64,000 bases of DNA, from NCBI RefSeq assembly GCF_003751785.1, contig NZ_RKIE01000003.1, forward strand, positions 434,001 to 498,000, in the 5' to 3' direction. This document shows positions 32,129 to 40,216 of this stretch, one piece after another; position 1 is the stretch's first letter, and each line of letters begins with the position of its first letter. Made by a program: the position numbers and the translations under genes. Under the pieces are notes generated by a model that did not search any database, was not told where the DNA came from, and worked only from the letters and a program-made list of their open reading frames with translations. The DNA is from Frigoribacterium sp. PhB160 (lineage in GTDB: Bacteria > Actinomycetota > Actinomycetes > Actinomycetales > Microbacteriaceae).

Positions 32129-32629
32129 GCGGCACCGCGCCTCCCCGTGGTCCGTCGCCCGGACCCCTGCGCCGGGCGCGCTCGGTGACCCCGGGGGGCG
32201 GCCGCTGGCCGTTCCGCGCACCGGCGGGTGCCCGCCGGGTGACCGGCCGCGGTGAGCGCGGGTGGCTGTCCGGGTGACGGGTCCCCGCCGATGCCCGTCA
32301 GTATCGGGAAGTGGCGCCCGGGAGGGCCCACGGCCCCCCGAACGGGGGGCACGTACCCCCCGAACGAGGCTGTACTGTCTCTCTCAGTCGCCTCCTGGGT
32401 CCCCCGAAAGGCCCACAAGCGACGAGCCCCGCACCGCCGGATCACCCGTCCGGCGGACACCCGGCGAGGCTGTCACCCGAGGGCGTACCCGATCGCCCAT
32501 CCCGCATCGCTCCTGCCCGGGGCGGTGAACCCGAAGTCGCCGCCGCTGCCGACGCCCCACCGGACGTCTGCCTCGTGCTCACCCATCGACGACCGGTTCT
32601 CCGCTGCCCCGAACTGGAGAAGCACCCGC
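32129..32629 (+). promoter_or_regulatory. Regulatory region and long leader of the glucan operon
   Basis: No gene. CCCCCCGAACG occurs twice as direct repeats, 32334-32344 and 32356-32366, 22 bases apart (two helical turns); a related CCCCCGAAAG is at 32401. The first copy can fold with the following GGGGGG. TACTGT at 32373-32378 is a likely -10, giving a leader of ~245 nt. The leader contains a perfect 8-bp hairpin CCGCCGGA/TCCGGCGG (32434-32456). Confidence 0.5.
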
Positions 32630-34849
32630 ATGTCCCGAACCATGCGTGCCGTCAGCCCTGCCCAGGGCCCGGCCGACGTCAGCGACGGCACGGCCGTCCC
32701 CGCCCCCGCCACGACCGACCGACCCGTCGACGCCACCCACGTCGACGAGGGGCACCTGGCAGCCCCGGTCGTCGAGCGGGAGGCGGGGACGCGGCGGCGC
32801 GACCTCCGCCGCGACGCGCCCGTCCGTGCGACCCCCGTCAAGGCCCCCGTGCGGCTCGCCGCGCGTGCCGAGGGGTCGCGGACGCACAGCCCGGTCATGG
32901 TGCTGCTCGTGCTCGTGGCGACGCTCGGCATCCTGTTCTACGCGCAGTTCCTGCTGAACCCCGCCAACCGCGGCGACATCCTGCCCTACGCGATGATCAT
33001 CGTCGCCGAGGCGATCCTCGTCGTGCAGGCGCTCTTCGCCATGTGGACGATCCTCTCGGGCGGCCAGGACCCCCGTGACTTCGACTTCCACGCCACGCAG
33101 GACTCCCTCTTCGACCTTCCCGAGGTCGAGCGCCGCGGCCTGCACGACCAGCCGCACCTCTGGCCGATGGTCGTCGCCGGCCGCGAGGTCGTCGTCGACG
33201 TGTTCATCACCGTCTACGGCGAGGAGCTGTCGAAGATCGCCACCACGGTCGAGGCCGCCGTCGCCGTCCGCGGCGCGCACCGCACCTGGGTCCTCGACGA
33301 CGGCCGCAGCGACGAGGTGCGCGAGCTCGCCGGCCGCCTCGGCGCCCGCTACATCCGGCGCCTCAGCAGCAACGGGGCCAAGGCCGGCAACGTCAACCAC
33401 GCGCTGTCGATCGCGAAGGGCGACTACTTCGCCATCTTCGACGCCGACTTCGTGCCCTCGCCCGACTTCCTCGTCGAGACCGTGCCGTTCTTCGTCGACG
33501 AGAAGGTCGCCTTCGTCCAGACGCCGCAGACCTACGGCAACCTGACGAGCCTCGTCAGCCGCGGCGCGGGCTACATGCAGACCGTCTTCTACCGGTTCAT
33601 CCAGCCGGGCCGCAACCGCTTCAACGCCGCGTTCTGCGTCGGCACGAACGTCATCTTCCGCCGCGCGGCGATCGACGAGGTGGGCGGCATCGACACCGAC
33701 TCGAAGTCGGAGGACGTCTGGACGAGCCTGCACCTGCACGAGGCCGGCTGGAAGTCGATCTACATCCCCATGACCCTCGCGGTCGGCGACGCCCCCGAGA
33801 CCATCGAGGCCTACAGCAAGCAGCAGCTGCGCTGGGCGACCGGCGGGTTCGAGATCCTCATCCGCCACAACCCGCTGAGCCCGCGCCGCAGCCTCACGAT
33901 GGACCAGCGCCTGCAGTACTTCGTCACCGCGACGAACTACCTCACCGGCATCGCCCCGCTGCTGCTGCTCATGGTGCCGCCGATGGAGATCTTCTTCGAC
34001 CTGCGCCCGATGAACCTCAGCATCTCGGTCGGCCAGTGGTTCCTCTTCTACGCCGGCTTCTACCTGATGCAGATCGTGCTGGCGTTCTACACGCTCGGCT
34101 CGTTCCGCTGGGAGGTGCTGATGCTCGCGTCGGTGTCGTTCCCGATCTACGTCAAGGCCCTCTGGAACGTGATGAGCGGCAAGGACGAGGCGTGGAGCGT
34201 GACCGGACGCGCCGGCAAGGTCTCGTCGCCGTTCAACTTCATCATCCCGCAGGTGCTGTTCTGGGTCTTCCTCAGCCTCACCTCGGTGGTCGCGATCGTC
34301 CGCGACGTCGACAACGGCGTGCTCACCCTCGCCACGGTGTGGAACCTCCTGAACACGGTGATCCTCAGCGCGTTCATGGTGGCCGCCACCCGGGAGGCGC
34401 GCTCCATCAAGCGGTTCGCCCGCCTCGCGAAGCGGGGCGTCGCGCCCGTCGCCGTGCCGGCCGCGCCGAGCACCGTGCAGGTCGGCCCCGCCCCCACGCG
34501 CACCCTCGTCTCCCGACCCGCGCCGCGCACCCCCGCGGAGCTGCTCGCGCTCGAGGCGGCCGGGCTCGCCACGCCCCCGCGCGGCACGCCCCTGGTCGGC
34601 GCCGCGGAGCTCGACCACGCCGCGCTCGCCCACCTCGCCGACATGACCCCGAGCGACGACCCGCGCCAGCAGGCCCGCGACGACGCCCGCCGGGCGCTCC
34701 TCGGCGCCGAGCGGGCCCGGGCGACCGGCCGCCGCGCCGCGCGCGGTGCCGTCCCCGACGCCGCCGCGGCCCGCGAGGCGACCGACCACGACCTGACGAC
34801 CACGACCGCGGCCCCCGCCGCGACCACGAAGGAGAAGGTCTCCTCATGA
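32630..34849 (+). CDS. Processive family-2 glycosyltransferase, cellulose/curdlan-synthase-like
   Basis: 739 residues, polytopic membrane enzyme that polymerises a UDP-sugar while extruding the chain. A ~85-residue disordered N-terminus leads into two helices (~88-145). The catalytic domain follows: DDG near 222, FDADF near 270, SEDVW near 359, and QQLRW near 398 (the Q-x-x-R-W of processive GT2). Four or five more helices reach to ~605. The ~130-residue Ala/Pro-rich tail has no PilZ domain, so direct c-di-GMP control as in BcsA is unlikely. First gene of an operon; ATG 32630 with GGAGA upstream. The neighbouring GH81 suggests a beta-1,3-glucan product (inference). Confidence 0.88.
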   Translation: MSRTMRAVSPAQGPADVSDGTAVPAPATTDRPVDATHVDEGHLAAPVVEREAGTRRRDLRRDAPVRATPVKAPVRLAARAEGSRTHSPVMVLLVLVATLGILFYAQFLLNPANRGDILPYAMIIVAEAILVVQALFAMWTILSGGQDPRDFDFHATQDSLFDLPEVERRGLHDQPHLWPMVVAGREVVVDVFITVYGEELSKIATTVEAAVAVRGAHRTWVLDDGRSDEVRELAGRLGARYIRRLSSNGAKAGNVNHALSIAKGDYFAIFDADFVPSPDFLVETVPFFVDEKVAFVQTPQTYGNLTSLVSRGAGYMQTVFYRFIQPGRNRFNAAFCVGTNVIFRRAAIDEVGGIDTDSKSEDVWTSLHLHEAGWKSIYIPMTLAVGDAPETIEAYSKQQLRWATGGFEILIRHNPLSPRRSLTMDQRLQYFVTATNYLTGIAPLLLLMVPPMEIFFDLRPMNLSISVGQWFLFYAGFYLMQIVLAFYTLGSFRWEVLMLASVSFPIYVKALWNVMSGKDEAWSVTGRAGKVSSPFNFIIPQVLFWVFLSLTSVVAIVRDVDNGVLTLATVWNLLNTVILSAFMVAATREARSIKRFARLAKRGVAPVAVPAAPSTVQVGPAPTRTLVSRPAPRTPAELLALEAAGLATPPRGTPLVGAAELDHAALAHLADMTPSDDPRQQARDDARRALLGAERARATGRRAARGAVPDAAAAREATDHDLTTTTAAPAATTKEKVSS

Positions 34850-35577
34850 CCTGGATGAACCGACTCAAGCTGGCCACGGGCATCCTCGTGGTGTTCGTGA
34901 TCGTGGCGGCCTCGACGATGATCTTCACGCAGCGCCAGCAGCAGGCCTACAGCATGAGCGCCGAGATCGCGGCGCAGGAGTACTCGGTCGGCACCGACTA
35001 CAGCGGCACCATCACGAAGTCGTTCGTCGAGAACGGCCAGTCCGTGAAGGAGGGCGACACCCTCTTCGAGCTGCAGAGCCTGTCGCTGCTGCAGGACATC
35101 CAGATGGGCCTCGTCACGTACGAGACGTCGACCTACTCGGTCGACGACGCCGGCGTGCTCACGCTCAAGGCGGCCGTCGACGGCACCGTCGCGGACGTCG
35201 TCCTCAAGGAGGGCGGCTTCGTCCAGGCCGGCGGCACGCTGGCCACGATCGACAAGAGCGGCACCCTGTTCGTCAAGGCCGACTTCGTCCTCACGCCGCG
35301 CGACTACGAGCGCATCGTCGAGGGCGCCGAGGTCGACCTCACCCTGCCCAACCAGACCTCGGTCGCGGGCCGCGTCAGCGAGGTCGCCGTCGAGACGAAG
35401 GACGGCAGCGCCGAGACGACCCTGCAGGTCGCGAGCGACGACCTCGTCGAGGGCTCGTACGCCGGGCTCGTCACGCCGGGGACGCCCGTGACGGCGAAGC
35501 TGCACCTGCGCAACGACGGCGTGCTCGCCGGCCCGGCCGACTCGATGCAGGGCTTCCTGCGCCAGATCGGCCTCTGA
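34846..35577 (+). CDS. HlyD-like membrane-fusion/lipoyl-type protein of the glucan operon
   Basis: 243 residues: one N-terminal membrane helix (8-28), then an extracytoplasmic part with two half-lipoyl segments (GTITKSFVENGQSVKEGDTLFEL and DGTVADVVLKEGGFVQAGGTLATI) and a beta-barrel end. This is the HlyD/Alg44 style of export adaptor. The ATGA overlap with the synthase stop indicates coupled translation. By analogy with Alg44 and BcsB it would guide the polymer out of the synthase. No coiled-coil hairpin between the lipoyl halves, hence shorter than true HlyD proteins. Confidence 0.75.
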   Translation: MTWMNRLKLATGILVVFVIVAASTMIFTQRQQQAYSMSAEIAAQEYSVGTDYSGTITKSFVENGQSVKEGDTLFELQSLSLLQDIQMGLVTYETSTYSVDDAGVLTLKAAVDGTVADVVLKEGGFVQAGGTLATIDKSGTLFVKADFVLTPRDYERIVEGAEVDLTLPNQTSVAGRVSEVAVETKDGSAETTLQVASDDLVEGSYAGLVTPGTPVTAKLHLRNDGVLAGPADSMQGFLRQIGL

Positions 35578-37685
35578 TCATCGGCGCCCGCGCCGTCGTC
35601 GCGCTCGCCGTCGTGGTCGCCGGAGCCCTCGTGCTGACCGCCTGCACGAGCGCGCCCGACGCCTCGCCCGACGGCTCCGACGGGCCCGCCCGCGCGGTCG
35701 GCGACGTGCTGCCGGCCTCGGTCGTCGACCCGCTCGTCGCGGCCCTGCCGCAGGAGTCCGTCGCCGCCGTCCCGACGATGCGCCTCGCCGACGGCCTCCT
35801 GCCGCCGACGAACCGCTGGTTCTCCGGACTCGTCTTCGGCGACGCCCCGATGCCGGTCTTCCCGTTCCCGATCTCGTTCCAGCTGACCGAGGGCGGCCTC
35901 GCCGCCGGGCAGCCGGCCCCCGTCGCGTCGGCGACCGCGATCGTCGGGCCCGCGCTGCCCGACATCACCCTCGACCTCGGGGCGACGAGCGCCGTCGTCA
36001 GCGCCTACGACGACGTCTCGGTGACGGTCGAGCACCGCGACGGCGACGCCGTGCTCGGCCACACCGTCGTCGCGCAGGGCTCGCCCACCGTCTCGTACAC
36101 GGCGGCCTCGGCGCAGGTCGACACCCTCGGCCAGGCCGTGGACCCGCTCGACGACGGACGCGGCACGATCACGGTCGGCGACAGCACGTGGGGCGTCGTC
36201 GTCACGGGCGGCAGCCTCGACGGGTCCTCGGTGGACCTCGACGAGGGCGGCTCGGTCGTGCTCGTGGCGGTGCCGGCCGGGGCGGACGACGACCAGGTCG
36301 CCGCGGTGCTCGACGCGGCCGCCTCGCCGCTGACCGGGGTCGCGACCTCGTACCGCGCCTCCGGGTCGGGCGACGCCGCCGTGCAGACGACGGAGCTCTC
36401 GTACGAGACCGCGAGCGGCGGCGACACCCTCGTCGTCGCGGTGCCGCACCAGGGCGACGCGGCCGTCACCGCGGGAGGCGCGGACACCGGACTCCGCTAC
36501 CCGACCGTCTACGGCACGGTCGGCCTCTCGACCGGCACGGGGCTGACCTTCGACGCCCCGACGACGACCGCCTCGCCCGCCCTCGACCTCGACGGCGTCA
36601 CCGACGACCAGCGCGCCACGATCGCGGAGCAGCTCGCCGTCGACGTCGCGCAGACGCCCACCTTCGCCGCCGACACCTACTACGGCGGCAAGGCGCTCTA
36701 CCGCGCGACGATGCTCTGGCAGCTCGCCACGCAGCTGGGCGACGAGGCGTCGGCCGAGACGATGAAGACCAAGATCGTCGACGAGCTCGACCTCTGGACC
36801 GACCCCGCCGGCTGCGAGACCCGCGACCAGGAGTGCTTCGTCTACGACCCCGCCGTCAAGGGCGTCGTCGGCAAGGCGACGTCGTTCGGCTCGGACGAGT
36901 TCAACGACCACTACTTCCACTACGGGTACTTCCTCTACGCCGCCGGCGTCATGGCCGCGGCCGACCCCTCGCTCGCGGAGGGCTGGCAGCCTGTCATGGA
37001 CCTGCTCGCGGCCGACATCGCCTCGGGGTCGCAGAACGGGTCGTTCCCCGACCGGCGGGCGTTCGACCCCTACTGGTCGCACAGCTGGGCGAGCGGGTAC
37101 TCGCCGTTCGCCGACGGCAACAACCAGGAGTCGTCGTCAGAGGCCGTCACCGCCTACGCCGGCCTCTCGCTCTGGGCCGGCGCCTCGGGCGACGACGCGC
37201 TCGGCGCCGAGGCCACGTGGATGCTCAGCGCCGAGTCGCAGGCGGCGCTCGCCTACTACGTGACGCCCGACCTCGACGACGACGTCTACGCGGGCGTCGG
37301 CGGCGCGGCCGGCTTCGACCACGAGGTCGTGTCGCTCAACTGGGGCGGCAAGCGCGACTACGCGACGTGGTTCTCGGCGGAGCCGTCGGCCATCGCGGGC
37401 ATCCAGCTCATCCCGCTGAGCCCGACGTCGATGGGCTACCTGACGTCCGAGGGCGCCGGAGGCGCGGAGAAGGTGGCCGCGCTCGTCGCCGAGGCCGCCC
37501 CCGACGGCTTCGACGGGGCGCTCGGCGACTACGTGCTGATGTACTCCGCCCTCGAGGGCGCCGCGGCGGCGGACTCGGCCTGGGACACGCTGCTCACCCT
37601 GCCTGAGGACGCCGTCGACGACGGCAACTCGCGGGCGTACGCGCTCGCCTGGGTCGCGGCCGCCGGCGCCGCCGCGCGCGGGTAG
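35574..37685 (+). CDS. Family GH81 endo-beta-1,3-glucanase lipoprotein
   Basis: 703 residues. Signal peptide with an Arg and lipobox VLTAC near residue 24. The catalytic domain shows the GH81 signatures FNDHYFHYGYFLYAAGV near 442, DPYWSHSWASG near 497 and DGNNQESSSEAV near 513, where the catalytic acids lie. It would trim or release beta-1,3-glucan at the surface. The start is unusual: no ATG or GTG gives a full signal peptide; GTG 35613 leaves only ten residues before the lipid Cys, so a CTG at 35574 overlapping the upstream TGA is the best candidate. Third gene of the operon. Confidence 0.85.
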   Translation: MIIGARAVVALAVVVAGALVLTACTSAPDASPDGSDGPARAVGDVLPASVVDPLVAALPQESVAAVPTMRLADGLLPPTNRWFSGLVFGDAPMPVFPFPISFQLTEGGLAAGQPAPVASATAIVGPALPDITLDLGATSAVVSAYDDVSVTVEHRDGDAVLGHTVVAQGSPTVSYTAASAQVDTLGQAVDPLDDGRGTITVGDSTWGVVVTGGSLDGSSVDLDEGGSVVLVAVPAGADDDQVAAVLDAAASPLTGVATSYRASGSGDAAVQTTELSYETASGGDTLVVAVPHQGDAAVTAGGADTGLRYPTVYGTVGLSTGTGLTFDAPTTTASPALDLDGVTDDQRATIAEQLAVDVAQTPTFAADTYYGGKALYRATMLWQLATQLGDEASAETMKTKIVDELDLWTDPAGCETRDQECFVYDPAVKGVVGKATSFGSDEFNDHYFHYGYFLYAAGVMAAADPSLAEGWQPVMDLLAADIASGSQNGSFPDRRAFDPYWSHSWASGYSPFADGNNQESSSEAVTAYAGLSLWAGASGDDALGAEATWMLSAESQAALAYYVTPDLDDDVYAGVGGAAGFDHEVVSLNWGGKRDYATWFSAEPSAIAGIQLIPLSPTSMGYLTSEGAGGAEKVAALVAEAAPDGFDGALGDYVLMYSALEGAAAADSAWDTLLTLPEDAVDDGNSRAYALAWVAAAGAAARG

Positions 37686-37721
37686 CGCGAAGGCGCGGGG
37701 AGGCGTGGAGCGGCCTCCGGT

Positions 37722-37727
37722 TAGGCT
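37722..37727 (+). promoter_or_regulatory. Possible -10 of the small membrane protein gene
   Basis: TAGGCT, the most frequent hexamer of the window, here ~60 bases before the GTG at 37788. Confidence 0.35.
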
Positions 37728-37787
37728 GGCCGGGCTCGCGAGACCCGACCGACCCCGACCCGAGGATGCATCATCGAAGCCGTCATC

Positions 37788-37973
37788 GTGCCGATCCTGG
37801 TGGCCGCCGCCGCCGTCCTCGTCGTGATCCAGCTCGTCTACCGACGCCGGGTCATGCGCCGCCGCGAGGCCGCCGGGCAGGCGGCCGTCGGTCCTGGCAC
37901 GTACGTCGTCTTCGCCGTCATGCTGGCGTTCTTCCTCTTCGCGGTGTTCTTGTTCCCGAAGCTGGTCGGCTGA
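37788..37973 (+). CDS. Small two-helix membrane protein, 61 aa
   Basis: MPILVAAAAVLVVIQLVY, a basic loop RRRVMRRREAAG, then TYVVFAVMLAFFLFAVFLF. Unrecognised. Follows the GH81 gene by 102 bases and may be part of its operon or have its own promoter at 37722. Start uncertain: the frame is open back to 37770 without an ATG. Confidence 0.5.
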   Translation: MPILVAAAAVLVVIQLVYRRRVMRRREAAGQAAVGPGTYVVFAVMLAFFLFAVFLFPKLVG

Positions 37974-38034
37974 GGCGGGGCGCGCCTCCGGCGGGCGGGT
38001 CCGCGGGAGGGCGACGCGCCTCCGGCGGGGGTCG

Positions 38035-40101
38035 TCAGTCGGCCACGCGGACGCCGTCGGTGCGACCGCGCACCACGCCGTCGTCGCCGACCTGCACGAG
38101 GGTCGGTCCCCAGAACGGCGAGCTCGAGAGGTCGGAGCCGATGGAGCTCCGCCAGAGTGCCCGGCCGTCGTCGAGGTCGAAGGCCTGGATCGTCGGGCCC
38201 GCGCCGCTGCTGTAGTAGAACGACACCGAGTAGCCGGTCGTCCGGGACGAGGCGATCACGTACGACGTGACGGGGAGCTCGGTCTCGAAGCGGGTGCGTC
38301 CCGTGGCGGGGTCGAGCGCGGCCACGCTGCCGGTCGCGTCGTCGGGCAGGCTCTCGAACGAGTTCGTCGCCCGGGCCGCGAACACGACGTCGGCCCCGGT
38401 CGCCGACGAGACCTGGAACTGCCGCGTCGCCGTGGGCGAGCCGCCGCCGCTGCTGCCGTCGTCGGACCCGGGCCAGGGCAGCTGACGGGTCCAGCGGTCG
38501 TCGCCGGTCAGCGGGTCGACGCAGGTGAGCGCGCCGGTCGACGTGTCGCCGCCGCCGGTGCTCGTCGCGTCGGCGCCGCCTGAGCCCCCGTCGCTGCTGG
38601 CCGCGTCGTCCTCGGCCGCGTCGCCTTGCCCAGTGCCGTCGACGACGACGCAGCCCGAGCCGAGGGTCGGGTAGGTCGACTCCGGCACGTCGCGCTGCCA
38701 ACGGAGGCCGCCCGCGTCGTCGAGCGCCATGAGCTGCGACGTCGGTCGCCCGTCGACGAGGTGGCTGCCGCTGACGAGGGCGCCGCCCGTGAAGGCCTGC
38801 GTGAAGTCGATGCTCGTCATGTCGCCCGGCAGGGGAGCGACCTCGCCGGTGCGCGCGTCGATCACCGACCAGTCGGGGCGGGTGCCGAAGGTCTCGGCGA
38901 CGCCGTCCTCGACGTCGTCGAAGAGCTGCACGACGAGCAGGTCGCCGACCAGCCACGACTGGCCGCCGTTGGCGCCGCGTCCGGTCCAGGCGGGGGTCCG
39001 TAGGTCGTCGGCGCGGTAGAGCGACAGGGTCGTCACGTCGGCGGGCCGGGACGAGAACGACCCGTCGGGGCCGTAGCGACCCGCGTCGACGATCGAGACC
39101 GCGGCGGCCGTCGGGCTCTGGCCGACCGACTCGAGCAGCTCGCCGTCGTCGGCGAGCGTCGCGGCGTCGAGCTGCTCGGCGATCGCGCCCGTCGCCAGGT
39201 CGATGCGCGCCAGCCCGCCCGACGACCGGCCGTACTCGCCCGGCAGCGACACGAGCGCTTCTCCGGCGGGGCCGCCGGTGGTGTCGTCGCCCTCCGCGCC
39301 CTCGCCCGTGTCCCCTGAGGAGTCCGCGCCGCCGAAGCCCGTCAGCAGCGCCCCGAGCGACGTGTCGCTCGCCGTCGCGACCTGCGTCGACGTCGCGTCG
39401 ACGCCGAGGCTCGTCGCCACGTCGGTCAGCCACCGCACCTCGCCGGTGCGCGCGTCGAGCCGGAGGAGCCGCCCCGCGCCTCCCTCGCAGCCGGAGTCGA
39501 CGCCGTAGCTGCGCGACGTCGTCGTCACGAGCACGTCGTCGCCGAGCCGGGCGACGGGGTCGAAGCCGAGGCAGGCGGAGTCGGGCTCGACCGCGAACGC
39601 CGCGGCGAGGTCGAGCTCCCAGAGCGTCTCGGTCGGTTCGGTGCGGAGGTCGTCCACCGTCGCCGACGGCCGCACGAGCACCGGGTAGTCGGGGCGGGCG
39701 GCGAGGCCCACCGACGCGACGAGCGCCGTGGCGACGACGAGGGCGGTCGCGGCGACCGCGATCCGCCGACCCGGAGGTGCGGCCCGCCACGTGCGCCCCG
39801 CCCGCCCCGCGAGACGGCCGAGCGGGCCCTCGCGCCACGACGGACGCGGGAGTGCGGCCGCGTCGAGGTCGCCGCGGGCGTCGAGGTCGAGGTCGGCGTC
39901 CGCGCCCCTGCCCGCGTCGTCAGGGCGCGTCGCGCCGGGACGGTCGGGGGCACCGGCCGAGCCGGGGGCCGACCCGGACCCGCGGCCTGCGAGGCGATCG
40001 CCTCGGGAGGTGCCGGGCTCGGGGGAGCCGGCCCGCGCCTCCCACGGTCTCTCGACGCCGGTCGGTCGGGCCGGGCGCCAGGGATCGTCGTCGGTCGCCA
40101 T
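38035..40101 (-). CDS. Membrane-anchored PQQ-type beta-propeller protein
   Basis: 688 residues. A ~115-residue disordered, Pro/Arg-rich cytoplasmic N-terminus, one membrane helix (IAVAATALVVATALVASVGLAA, ~117-138), then an extracellular propeller. Repeats have the PQQ/Trp-docking pattern (RLDARTGEVRWL, VIDARTGEVAPL, ALDDAGGLRWQ, CVDPLTGDDRWT, ALDPATGRTRFE, AFDLDDGRALWR), each blade ending in a W or hydrophobic residue. A Ser/Gly/Asp-rich loop interrupts blade 6. The enzyme residues of quinoprotein dehydrogenases are absent, so it is probably a scaffold like BamB. Leaderless start (TACGAT 6 bases before ATG). Confidence 0.75.
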   Translation of the reverse strand: MATDDDPWRPARPTGVERPWEARAGSPEPGTSRGDRLAGRGSGSAPGSAGAPDRPGATRPDDAGRGADADLDLDARGDLDAAALPRPSWREGPLGRLAGRAGRTWRAAPPGRRIAVAATALVVATALVASVGLAARPDYPVLVRPSATVDDLRTEPTETLWELDLAAAFAVEPDSACLGFDPVARLGDDVLVTTTSRSYGVDSGCEGGAGRLLRLDARTGEVRWLTDVATSLGVDATSTQVATASDTSLGALLTGFGGADSSGDTGEGAEGDDTTGGPAGEALVSLPGEYGRSSGGLARIDLATGAIAEQLDAATLADDGELLESVGQSPTAAAVSIVDAGRYGPDGSFSSRPADVTTLSLYRADDLRTPAWTGRGANGGQSWLVGDLLVVQLFDDVEDGVAETFGTRPDWSVIDARTGEVAPLPGDMTSIDFTQAFTGGALVSGSHLVDGRPTSQLMALDDAGGLRWQRDVPESTYPTLGSGCVVVDGTGQGDAAEDDAASSDGGSGGADATSTGGGDTSTGALTCVDPLTGDDRWTRQLPWPGSDDGSSGGGSPTATRQFQVSSATGADVVFAARATNSFESLPDDATGSVAALDPATGRTRFETELPVTSYVIASSRTTGYSVSFYYSSGAGPTIQAFDLDDGRALWRSSIGSDLSSSPFWGPTLVQVGDDGVVRGRTDGVRVAD

Positions 40102-40107
40102 CCCGCC

Positions 40108-40113
40108 ATCGTA
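40108..40113 (-). promoter_or_regulatory. Leaderless -10 of the propeller gene
   Basis: Minus-strand TACGAT, 6-base spacer, ATG at 40101. Confidence 0.6.
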
Positions 40114-40163
40114 GGAGGCGCGGGGCCCGCCACGCCGAGGACGTCACCGACGCGACGCGCGGG

Positions 40164-40169
40164 TACGAT
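40164..40169 (+). promoter_or_regulatory. -10 of the APC permease gene
   Basis: TACGAT, the same hexamer as the divergent gene, about 48 bases before the ATG at 40217; this transcript has a leader with GAGGAG as ribosome site. Confidence 0.5.
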
Positions 40170-40216
40170 GGCGCGTCGTCCTGGTCGGGACGGCGACCGT
40201 CGAGCGAGGAGACGAC

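Noticed and set aside
34400-34849. PilZ c-di-GMP domain at the end of the glycosyltransferase
   Set aside because: The tail is Ala/Pro-rich and shows neither RxxxR nor (D/N)xSxxG.
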